Of a DNA stretch of 64,000 nucleotides, positions 55,108 through 64,000 are shown one piece after another. Source of the stretch: Bostrychus sinensis (lineage: Eukaryota > Chordata > Actinopteri > Gobiiformes > Eleotridae); assembly GCA_020698575.1 (NCBI GenBank), contig CM036244.1:7737534-7801533 (forward strand). The letters are read 5' to 3'. Under the pieces are notes generated by a model. It was not told the origin of the DNA and ran no database searches. It worked only from the letters and a program-made list of their open reading frames with translations. The position numbers were made by a program, and so were the translations under genes. Every line of letters begins with the position of its first letter. Position 1 is the stretch's first letter.

Positions 55108-55331
55108 ACAGCTGTAAAGCTCGTGTGAACTTTGTCTATGGGCTGCCTGCACTGGCCGCCATCTTGTTTTCTCTCATCCACTCACATGCACATCTACAGA
55201 GGAAGGGGCGTTTTCTGACGTGAGACAGGAAAAGGAAGAGAAAAAAAACGTGGACGAGTTTGAACTAGAGAAGAAAAAAAATGCCTGGGTGATCACATGA
55301 CCTCAGTTTGCGGTGCATTGGCCCGCCAATA

Positions 55332-55781
55332 TGGGCTATATGCACACGTTACTTCCGCGTTCTATGTCAGGCCGCTGAGTCATTTCCGGTTGGGAGAGCC
55401 AATGTGGAGCAGCGTTATTTTCACGAAAAAGGCTGAGTCTTTGGAGTTTACCCGGTGTCTACTCGAGCTACCTAAAGTCACAATAAATGATGTTAGGCGC
55501 ATTGTTCGTCTGTTTAGCTCGACACCACAGAGCAAAATGGACAAAGGATTTAAATTCTATATATCATCTTACATAGCTAACTTTGAAGGTAAGTTGCTAA
55601 TGCTAATTAGCATGAGACGAATATTTTAAATGGCTTTCTTTAAACAAACGAAAATGAATTAATAAACAAACTCGTTATTTGTTTCGGGAGGTCGATGTCT
55701 ACCGTCAGCCATAGCCGGAAGTGACTCAGCGGACATATTTTTAACCGGAAATACGTCACGCAGTTCTGTGCATAGAGCCCA
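55332..55781 (+). mobile_element. TIR element with exon-like ORF
   Basis: The left end tgggctatatgcacacgtta and the complement of the right end tgggctctatgcacagaact are imperfect inverted repeats; a second shared block (ccgctgagtcatttccgg and complement of ccggaagtgactcagcgg) follows. Inside, a frame with MWSSVIF, LPKVTINDVRRIVRL and KMDKGFKFYISSYIANFE runs into a near-consensus donor (gtaagt at 55589). It looks like the first exon of a transposase-type gene whose rest is deleted. The pattern is faintly like the N-terminus of SWIM/YqaJ-type fish element proteins (tentative). Confidence 0.55.
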
Positions 55782-55800
55782 TTGCGCTCAACATGTTTGA

Positions 55801-55825
55801 ACTACATCTCCCATAATGCCCTGCA
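55801..55825 (+). promoter_or_regulatory. ZNF143/SBF-type promoter motif
   Basis: ACTACATCTCCCATAATGCC closely matches the ACTACAANTCCCAGNATGC core-promoter motif bound by ZNF143/THAP11 in vertebrates. It is followed by CpG-containing sequence and a candidate first exon. Its minus-strand neighbour is the TRIM gene, so the region may be bidirectional. Confidence 0.5.
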
Positions 55826-55977
55826 GAAGCCCGCTGTTCCTGTGCCGGCTCTGCCCCTCCCCCCGCTGTTTTAGCAGCGTCACAAGCGCAGCAGGAGCAG
55901 AGGGTGAAGGATTCTGCGACGGGACATTTAACTTTCCAAAGGAGAGCGGACAGTGAGAGCAGGAGCTTCTTAAACAG
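55826..55977 (+). ncRNA. Candidate untranslated first exon
   Basis: GC-rich transcribed-looking sequence ends at taaacag before gtgggac, a fair splice donor, about 150 bp downstream of the ZNF143-like motif. No long ORF on the plus strand. Which gene it would belong to is unknown; the following 8 kb contain no clear partner exon. Confidence 0.3.
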
Positions 55978-56415
55978 GTGGGACAGTCTGTAAACACTGT
56001 GCAGAGGACAGAGACATGGACACTGGTTTGCGCAATAAAAGTAAAGTACAAAATCTATCTGTGTGGAGGTGCTGCTGACTCCTCTGCAGGTTTAAAGCAG
56101 CGCTAATGTTTATTCACAAAATGACAGGCTCCTAAATGTTGATCTTCTGTTTGTACTGTCACAGTAAATCATAGTGGACCTAAAAACACCTGTCTTACCT
56201 GAGGAGTTGGGTAACTGAGGCAATAATTAATTGGTCAGTAGCTTGTGGCCAATATGTTGCTATTTTTTTCTCTTCTAAGTTCAGATTCAAAACAAAAAGT
56301 AAACTACAAAGCCTCTTAAAACCAAAAATCGACACGGGGAAGTATGACTCTATGTTAAAAAACCTATTGTAGCCTAAATGAGAATAAAAATACACTGCTT
56401 TATTATTTATCTAAT

Positions 56416-56879
56416 CAGGGTCGGCTCTAAGCTTTTGGTGGCCCTAAATAAGATTTTGTTTGTGGCCCACCAAATGACACAATCACATATATAGACAGTA
56501 TATAATATAATAAAGATAAGAAATAAATTAATCACAAATCTCTTACTTTATTTGATCAAGGTCTATCTAATTAATCAATAAATACATGTTTTTGAAGAAT
56601 AAATAGGAATAAATTAAGGAGAGCAAAATAAATCACAAACAAAAACAAAAATGTAACCTTTATCTGCGCTCTTTTTTCCCATCTCTAATTTTCTTTTTTT
56701 CCACCCTTCAGCGCTACAAAAATTTTCTTTAATTTGAGTGTTGCAAATCAATATAAACTTAACAAATGCCACCAGTAATTAAAAAATTAAAACTGTGCAA
56801 ATTGAAATTAAATTGAATGCGGTCAGAAACTTTCTGATAATACGGGCCCCCTAGTGGTTGTGGCCCTAAACAACCCCTG
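56416..56879. mobile_element. hAT-type MITE (CAGGGTCGGCTCTAAG)
   Basis: The left end CAGGGTCGGCTCTAAGC and the complement of the right end CAGGGGTTGTTTAGGGCC are imperfectly inverted. The flanks tatctaat and tatcctac agree at 6 of 8 positions, consistent with an old 8-bp TSD. Subterminal tggccctaaa motifs at both ends. Confidence 0.65.
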
Positions 56880-57793
56880 TATCCTACACTCTTATTTGGC
56901 CCCCGCTCCAACTGAGTTTGACAGCCCTGTTCTGTGCATTTGGATTTACACATAACCAATCAGAAAATACAGCACAGTAACTAAAAAATTTAAATATGAA
57001 AAATATACAACCAATCAGAAAAACAATGTAACGTATTTTATAATAATATAAGTTTATACTTCTTTCTGCTCCTTTTCATTCATAATTTTTAATTGAATGT
57101 TAAACTGTTATAATTGTTTTTGATGAATGAAATGAACAATAAAACTGAAATGAAAATGAAATAATGAATGGTTGCTAGGATTACGCTTGGCAGTAGACAA
57201 CTCTCAGACCCACTTCACTTTGCTAAGAAAGTGAATGCGCTCAGGTAAAAGTACATTTTAGGTATCGGTGGTGGAAGAATTGTTGGCTCAAAATGTACCA
57301 GGCTTGATAAAACCGCACAGTAGTAAGTTATAGTAAGTACAGTAAGTTTTTTTCCCAGATTTTTGCCTGAGCCACTGCCGCCCCAAAATTTGTGGCTTCT
57401 TTTACAAATATCAGAAATGTTTTTTGCTCATTTCTTCTTTCATTTGCATATTTTATCTGTAAACACAACCTCTTGCAATGGCAGAAATTATAGTTTTAAC
57501 ATTATTTCTACTGCTTCTTTTAACTTTTCCGGGCTCACCTCTGCAAATCCTCTGCCTCCTGTGGTGAGTCACATGTTCATTTGGCCCTCTCCTTTTATTC
57601 AGGCTTGGGACTGGCCCAAAGACTGGCCCATCACTAATACTATTTATAAGTATAAGTATCAAATCATTGCTTAAACCAATAGAGCAAATATAATTCAACT
57701 TTGTATCCCTCCCTGTCTTTATCATCAATATATAGACAATATCTGTGATTATGTGATGATTTATTCCACTTCTCTCCTTTTCAAATTCTGCAG

Positions 57794-57929
57794 AGACTTG
57801 TGTGCGTTCATTGATTTCGGCGATGCAGATGCAGAGGCCTTATGTGACATTTTCAACCAATTCGTGTTTTCCCTTCGGCGTGACATTTGCGAGCACTTCA
57901 TAATTCAGTATGACCACAGTGCACCGTAA
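57794..57929 (+). other. Exon-like or conserved non-coding segment
   Basis: A pyrimidine-rich acceptor (ctccttttcaaattctgcag) precedes an open frame: DLCAFIDFGDADAEALCDIF, NQFVFSLRRDICEHF to a stop at 57927. It is not repetitive and less AT-rich than its surroundings. I do not recognise the protein. It might equally be a conserved regulatory element. Confidence 0.35.
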
Positions 57930-58403
57930 AGGTTGAAGCCCTGAGCCTAAATCTCTTGGCGACACTTGCTGATTACTTGTTGATGTTTTCCTCTTCGCTT
58001 AAAAAAAAAAATAAAAAAAAATCTTTAAACTCCATTTAGACGCCATGAAGCGAGAAGTGAAATACTCTCGGGACTGAGGAAAAGGAAAGGAATCCATAAC
58101 TTTGGCTCATAAAGTTGGAGCTGTAGCCAGAAATGTGATCATTTGAAGAAGTGATATTGTGGACAGTGTAGTTATTTACACAGAGCTGAAAATGCTCGAC
58201 ACGTGAAACCAGGAAGTGCTGCTGCGGGTTTCTAAAGCCCACACACCGTCACCAAACTCATTCTGATCATTTCAGCGTTTAAATTACACTACAAAGTAAA
58301 AAAGTCACTATAAAGCTGTCAGCTCATTTTTCTATCTGTAAAATACTAATGCTAAAGAGGCTAAAATTATTTTAAAAAGCTTGAAAAAAAAAAGCATAAT
58401 ATG

Positions 58404-59343
58404 TAGGGCTGCAACAACTACTGTATTTTCCGCACTATAAGGCGCACCTAAAAGCCTTTAATTTTCTCAAAAACTGACAGTGCGCCTTATAATCCGATGC
58501 GCCTTATATATGGATCAATGTTGGTTAATTATGGCTACCGTATTCAGGGGGCGTCGCCGAAGTGACAGCGGTAAAAACGGTAAAGGGGAATTCCAGTCCC
58601 AGCTGTTCATGTGTGCCATAGGCGTGTTTATGGATCCTGCCGCAAAAGAACAAGGAGGCGTGGCCTTTGCTCCATCTCAGTAGAAGAGTTGCGACATTGA
58701 GGGGACAGAAAACTGAGCGCTCGAACGCTGTTCATGTAGCTTTGAACTGTGACAAATGGAGTTGGAAATACATTGTTTTCAACGAGGGAGTTGTAAGAAC
58801 GCTGGTTTGTATTCTGTTAATAAAGTTTGACTGACTGACTTATCTGACTGTTTTATTGACATTCCCTTTAGCGCAGCGCCATCTAGTGGATGCGCCTTAT
58901 AATGCGGTGCGCCCTATATATGAAAACAGTTTTAAAATAGGCCATTCATTGAAGGTGCACTTATAATCCGATGCGCCTTATAGTGCGGAAAATACGGTAA
59001 TCGGATTAATTGATTATAACTGATTAATCGTCAACTAATTTAGTAATCGAATAATTGCCAACTGTGATATTTAATAGACACATGAGATGTTCTGTGAGAG
59101 GCTTTATTACCTAGAGCAGTAAACAGTTTAAAACATGCTTGTAGCTGTGTCTGATTTAATTTTGTAAAAAATAAGTGATTTTTGGTAGCATTATCACCAA
59201 TTTTTAACAAAAACTATAAAACACCTCAAGTTTTTAGCCATTTTACTCACACTCGCACTTCTCTATCTGATTATTAATCGACTAATCGAGAAAGTAATCT
59301 ACAGATTAATCGATTATCAAAATAATTATTAGTTGCAGCCCTA
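58404..59343. mobile_element. hAT-type MITE family F, copy 2, itself interrupted
   Basis: The ends tagggctgcaacaacta and, in complement, tagggctgcaactaataatt are flanked by a perfect 8-bp duplication, ATAATATG (58396 to 58403 and 59344 to 59351). The interior matches 42548 to 43016. Split at 58420 by a family G MITE. Confidence 0.92.
58421..58997 (+). mobile_element. TA-flanked MITE family G, copy 2
   Basis: The ends CTGTATTTTCCGCACTATAA and, in complement, CCGTATTTTCCGCACTATAA are flanked by TA (58419 to 58420, 58998 to 58999). Nearly identical to the copy at 47086, in the opposite orientation. The host sequence caacta-atcgg is restored by removing it and one TA. Confidence 0.92.
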
Positions 59344-59857
59344 ATAATATGGGACCATTAAGTAGATAAAGTCTAATTTGGATTTTAAAACAGAGAGGTT
59401 TCACAGTGATATCTCTTAGCTGAATTGTTTTTGTGTTGTAGCTCGTGAGTCTTGGTCCTGGGAGAAAATCTTTTATGATCTCAGTCTCGTCTCTGCCTCG
59501 GCTGCAGTTTTACTCTGTGTTGGTCTCAGAAATGTTTTAAACTGAACATTATAAGAAAATACTATACATTTGTTTTCAGCATAAGAAGATGTAGACAAAA
59601 TGAAAGCTTCAGACAGTAGAAAAGATAAAAAGCAAAACAGAAAACACTGCCAAATAAATCATTACCAAGCAACTTAAATACCAATGACAATATTCAAAAA
59701 TAAGCAAGGAATAAATTTAAATACCAGTAATGTATTTTAACCACTTCACAGCGTTTGGTCTCCACCTGGTCTCAGTTTGCCTTGGTCTTGGCCTTGTCCT
59801 GGTCTCGGTTCACTCTGGTCTTGGACTGGTCTTGGTCTCGTTTTGTATGGTCGGTAA

Positions 59858-60264
59858 CAGTGGTTCCCAATCTTTTTGGTTTTGTGTAGCCCCAGGACCA
59901 GATTTAGTCCAGATTTGGACACGGCTTAGTCCTGGTTTAGTTCTGGTTTTAGACCTGGTGTGTTGCTGGTTTACTCCTGGTTTGGACATGGCTTAGTCCT
60001 GTTTTGGATCTGATTTAGTCCTGGTTTAGTCTTAATTTAGTCCTGATTTGACCTAGTTTAGTTCTGGTTTAGACTTGGTTTAGTTCTAGGTTTAGTTTTG
60101 TTCCATCCCTCGCTACAGTCCTGGTTTAGTCCTGATTTAGGTTTATTTTTGTCTAGAGAGCCAAATATATAAAGGTACTATAACTGATCAAGTAACTCCA
60201 CGTACTCCCTGCAATGTGCTCACGTACCTCTAGAGGTCCCTGTACCCCTGGTTGGGAAACACTG
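59858..60264 (+). mobile_element. Complete hAT-like element carrying the TTTAGTCCTGG minisatellite
   Basis: The left end CAGTGGTTCCCAATCTTTTT and the complement of the right end CAGTGTTTCCCAACCAGGGG are inverted; the flanks gtcggtaa and gtctataa agree at 6 of 8. The whole centre (59880 to 60140) consists of TTTAGTCCTGG/TTTAGACCTGG units. It is the smallest complete example of the structure behind the larger arrays. Confidence 0.85.
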
Positions 60265-61150
60265 GTCTATAACACACATTTTTGACTGTATTCCCCTGTT
60301 GTGTCTTGCCTTAATGAAGCAAATATACATAGTTCTGACAGTAACATGTGAGTGTACAAGTCACTTTTTGGTCGAAGCTTTACATCACCACAGTTTCTGA
60401 GTTTAGCAGCTCTTGCGCGGCGTTCCCAGCTGCGTTACCGAAATACGGCTGTCACACCCGGAGCAGCAGAGCGACTCAGATCACACGACCAGAGAGCGAC
60501 AGAGAGGGAGGCCCTGCTGAACCACAGAGACCCAGTTCACAGCAGGACCCAGCGCTGGCTCTGAACTGGTGCAAAAAAGTTGGATTTTTTTTTTTTTTTT
60601 GGAGGGCTGGATTTGTCCCACAGAAGTTCTAAAGCATTAATAACAACTCGAGGACATTTTGAAGGACTGAGAAGTAGCCTAGTTTGTCTTGAATTTTTGA
60701 AAATGTATCGACCCTTTTATTGGTGTGATGACAAGTATTTTTGCTTTGAAAACATCGAATGTAAGCATTGTTTTTTAATCTGAACTTTAATTATCACCTA
60801 GCATAATATGATAAAGTTATAGTCTGGTCAGGCCGAGTAACTCTTTACCCATGAGCAATTTAGTCTGGTCCCTTTGCTTGAGTTTCATTTCTATGGGGGG
60901 AACAATCACAGGGAGAGTAACCAATCAGAGAAACAAAGGGCGGGACATTAGCAGCCACTACTATTCAAATAAACATGATGCTTATGAAGACTTGTTGCCA
61001 GTTTTGCCATAAAACACCAGTGTAGGCAGTGCTCAGGTGTTGTGGAAGCCAAAGTTCAGTTCATCTGTGACTGGGTCTGCTGTTTTTCATCTTCCTCTGG
61101 ACAGAACGCCATAGAGTCTCTGTGGGGTTCAGGTCTGGAGAGTTTGCTGC
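60265..61150. other. Unassigned sequence, one CpG-rich patch
   Basis: About 60400 to 60565 is GC- and CpG-rich with overlapping open frames (RYRNTAVTPGAAERLRSHDQ in one) but no splice sites or known domain. About 61080 to 61150 (ggggttcaggtctggagagt) resembles a Tc1 fragment. The rest is unassigned. Confidence 0.35.
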
Positions 61151-61159
61151 TCAACTTAG

Positions 61160-61400
61160 CACAGTAATCCAATTCTGTTTTATTCCTATAGCCCAATATC
61201 GCAACAGCAGTTGTCTCAAAGGGCTTTACAAACAATTGGTCACATAATCAAACAAACAATAACTAAAATAAACAGCCCCAGGACAGCCGTTGTCCTTAGA
61301 CCCTCCCTCTTGGTAAGGAAAAACTCCTAAAAAAAACACAGCTGTGGAAAAAAAAGAAGAAACTTTATGGAGACTACATTTAACCAGTAGAAAAATCTCA
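61160..61400. repeat. Non-LTR retrotransposon 3'-end fragment
   Basis: The sequence tttattcctatagcccaata, agggctttacaaac and ccttagaccctccctcttgg followed by taaggaaaaactcc is a familiar fish LINE tail. No coding sequence. Confidence 0.6.
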
Positions 61401-61529
61401 GAGATCACCACATCCAAGACTGAGACATAAGTAAAAATGCATCCAAACTGCAAATAAAGTGGTCTTGAGACTGTCTCTGGTGTCACCTGTTTAGCACAGA
61501 AAAACAACAAAACAACAATTCAGCAGCAG

Positions 61530-62710
61530 ATAAAAAATAGAACAAAAAGAAAAATCAGAGTTTGCAATTTCTTGGCTTCCCAATTTCATTCTTGTGCATT
61601 CACATTTTTATCATGAAAACAGCATGCATTTGATGGTACAACACTGCATTGTTAAGAGTTTGTTGTATAAAACACGACATAGCTAATCTCAGTATTTACT
61701 GGAAACATTTTCTTCTCTCCTCATTGTAACTGGACTGCACTGTGTACCTCCAGCTTCTGCTACAGCTGCGCAAGAAGCTTTATTCATTCTTAACTTTGTC
61801 CCTTTTCCAGCCACAAAGAAAGTTTTTTCCTTACACAGTTATTTCATTGGAGTTGTGTCATGCAAAGCCGAGGCCTATTTGAAAGTGAAAAGGGAATATC
61901 TCCTTGTGATGTGGAGCATTGTATGAAGACTCAAAGTGGCTCTGTCTGTTTTTCTTTTTAAGTTTTTTTTTGGGGGAGGGGGGCGGCTTCTCGGGACACC
62001 TGCCGAGCCCCCAGTTCAAATGCTGCAGCGTCTGATGTAAAAATGAATCTGCGCTGTCACTGGCTCTCACAGTATCATTCACACATGAACCACGGTCTTT
62101 TCATCTCACTTTTTTTTTTTTTTTCAATCTACCTGTGTTGCATATGGCGCACCTATTTCTGAAGCAATTTTTACTTCTGCGGTCCTGGGCGCTGTTACAA
62201 CAAAACCTTTGTTGCATTTCCAATCCACCATTCACCAACAACAACAGAATAAAGCTATTTTTTTGCTTTTATTCTATTGAGAAATGAAAAACTGGACCAA
62301 ATTGCCATCATAAAATACTGATTTATGTCATCAAACTGAAATTTGTAGCATACCTTAAACCTGTAGCGCTGAATTTAGATTTAGATCGATGCAATTATTT
62401 CCATGTCTTTTTGCTTCATCAGTATTTATCTTTGCTTTTTGTTTTCTCTGTAGCCCTGTTGTGATAAGACATAGCTCTATTTTCTCCCGGCAGCCATTAT
62501 TCAACACTTTTTTGGAGTGTGCCAGCAAATTAAAATCTCAAAGAAATAATCATAAAGCCTATATGACATCTTAAAGTCATTTTTTTTTCCTATTACAATA
62601 TACTAGTGCATGATTACACAGGTTTCCTCATGGGAAAAAGACAAACTTAAAGTGTGTCTTTGAATTGAGAAAAGCTGTTCATATTTTGTATCTAACAAAT
62701 GGACTTTGTG
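61530..62710. other. Non-repetitive intergenic sequence
   Basis: Apart from poly-T runs (62109 to 62124) and a G-rich patch (about 61967 to 61990), I recognise no repeat, gene or splice structure here. It stands out for the lack of transposon remains and may hold regulatory DNA. Confidence 0.35.
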
Positions 62711-62714
62711 AAAT

Positions 62715-63145
62715 GATGCGAGGGCTCCTTTTTTACATTTAAATGTTGCTAAAACCCAGGACATGACCATTGACTTCTGCAGGACCTCCCCCGCCATCAC
62801 TGTCATTAAAGTCACAGACCATGAGCTGAGGAGAAATACAAATACCTGAGAGTCATTTTAGACAACAAACTGTGATCTGAACCATGTTTGGATGCTGTCT
62901 CAAAATAGGTCCAGCAAAGACTTTATTTTCTGAGGAAAATTATTAGTTTTAACGTGTTCTCTGAAATGATGACTTTGTTTTATTGTACTTTTATTGAAGC
63001 AGTTTTGTCCTTTTTTGTGTTGCTACTGTTTGGAAGCTTCTCCCTGATAGATAAAAACAAACTTCAGTCTGGTCAAAGTGGTGCCATATCCCAATCCCAG
63101 GACCATCCCGTCAGAGCACAGCCTGAACTTTTGCCCTCCTGTTTG
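62715..63145 (+). pseudogene. Non-LTR retrotransposon reverse-transcriptase tail
   Basis: Broken plus-strand frames read NVAKTQDMTIDFCRTS, then (after shifts) QQRLYFLRK-like text and MMTLFYCTFIEAVLSFF with DKNKLQS. Order and motifs match the part downstream of the RT palm in fish LINEs (LNVxKTKEMVIDFR, FLRKLxxF, FYxSxIESVLTF). Frameshifted and inactive. Confidence 0.65.
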
Positions 63146-63149
63146 TAGG

Positions 63150-64000
63150 ACAAAGGTTTCCAGAAGCAGGTTTAGTCCAAACTCAGAGTATGTTAACCCT
63201 GAAAAGAGAGAAACTCAGGGTTTAGGTTAACTCTCTGTGAACCTATCCTGGTCTGGAGCAGGCTTTCTTCCTCTGAGCTGAGGCTGCCTTCATGTGCGAT
63301 GGGAATTATGGAAAATACCACTTGCCGAGGTCAAATTTGCACATGAACGCCCCCTTTCATCGTAATTTACACTGGAGAACTCAAAGATAATTTTGATACC
63401 CGAGTCGCTGAGATGAGGTCGGATTTGACTTTTCAAAATGGCGGAGAGCAGCGAAGAAATTGTGGATAGTATGAATTGTGTAGGCTAATAAATGTTTTTA
63501 CTCATGTTAGCTCATTGTTTCATTATGTAGCAATTTTAACATAGTCATTTTAACACAGTAACAAACTCGTACAATTCTGTCCTTAAAATGACTATATGAT
63601 TCATAATCCATACAAAATACAGCACTCTTACTGTTTAAGTTTTGATCAGTTGAATTAATAAGTCCAGGACTGTTTTACCCATGCAGCAATTCAAGATAAA
63701 GTTTCTGTCCACCATTTTTTATTATGCTACAACCACAACAGCACTTGAACACAACAACTGAAGGAGCGATCTGATTGGAACTCACTTCCTCGTTCACAAG
63801 AAGACTACGAACACTTAACAAAGGACTGAGGGGAATTTAAAAGATAATGATTCAACTTTTTTGAATATAGTTTACATTTATAAATTTACTTTATGCAATA
63901 ATTCATCAATTGACTTTTGATAACTAACTCAAATTTTGATTTCATGCAGATTGAGATATTTATTAATTGTAGCCTTACTTACCTTTTATTTGATTAATGT
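63150..64000. other. Unassigned end of window
   Basis: About 63165 to 63300 resembles a fish repeat (gttaaccctgaaaagagag, gggtttaggttaactctc). At 63439 an ATG in good context (tcaaaatggcg) opens MAESSEEIVDSMNCVG, then a stop; it could be a first-exon remnant of a transposon gene. No other feature. Confidence 0.3.

Larger units (their letters stand above)
58200..59362. mobile_element. MITE family C copy hosting two nested elements
   Basis: The left part (gtgaaaccaggaagtgctg, ctaatgctaaagaggct) and right end (gcataatatg, then gggaccatt) belong to family C. The two halves are separated by the hAT element at 58404 to 59343 plus one copy of its TSD; family C at 17996 shows the uninterrupted gcataatatgggacc. 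Confidence 0.75.

Overview
The window looks like nuclear DNA from a teleost fish, probably a spiny-rayed (acanthomorph) species. The evidence is interrupted vertebrate-type genes with consensus splice sites, tRNA-derived SINEs, L2-type and other non-LTR fragments, many hAT, Tc1/mariner, pogo and EnSpm-like non-autonomous elements with visible target-site duplications (TSDs), and CT-rich and 11-bp minisatellite arrays. I see no bacterial or viral gene organisation, no tRNA or rRNA gene and no CRISPR array.

Positions 1 to about 28.7 kb hold the 3' part of one plus-strand gene. I identify it as rapgef6 (PDZ-GEF2, a Rap guanine-nucleotide exchange factor). Nine or ten coding exons are readable, from the end of the catalytic CDC25 domain to the C-terminal PDZ ligand VSAV and stop at 21840. 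Most junction phases agree. Notable points are a 24-nt microexon, a 120-nt cassette exon that is open for another 566 bp past its donor, a coding poly-Thr/poly-Ala microsatellite, one junction whose phases do not match, and a one-base offset with a stop at 16873 that splits an otherwise well-conserved exon. The last recognisable UTR-like sequence ends near 28.74 kb.

From about 28.7 to 52.4 kb I recognise no real gene. This stretch is a dense mosaic of transposon fossils, many nested: hAT in EnSpm-like, TA-type MITE in L2 LINE, TA-type MITE in Tc1, and LINE fragment in hAT. Tandem arrays of an 11-bp unit (CCAGGACTAAA and variants) occur here, and the same unit appears at several other places in the window, at least once inside a hAT-like element with terminal inverted repeats (TIRs).

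From 53.4 to 55.1 kb a single-exon minus-strand gene encodes a complete 544-residue TRIM protein (RING, B-boxes, coiled coil, PRY-SPRY) of the fish TRIM25-like/finTRIM type. The last RING zinc ligand is Arg instead of Cys, and an ISRE-like site lies just upstream. A TIR-flanked element carrying an exon-like ORF and a ZNF143-type promoter motif with a possible first exon on the plus strand follow at 55.3 to 56.0 kb. From 56 to 64 kb the sequence is again mostly repeats, including a three-level nest at 58.2 to 59.4 kb, plus a few non-repetitive stretches that could be conserved regulatory DNA or exons.

The two real genes show no functional link. rapgef6 acts in Rap signalling at junctions and membranes, and the TRIM gene is probably an interferon-responsive antiviral factor. 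All calls rest on reading the sequence and remembered family features; no database search was run.
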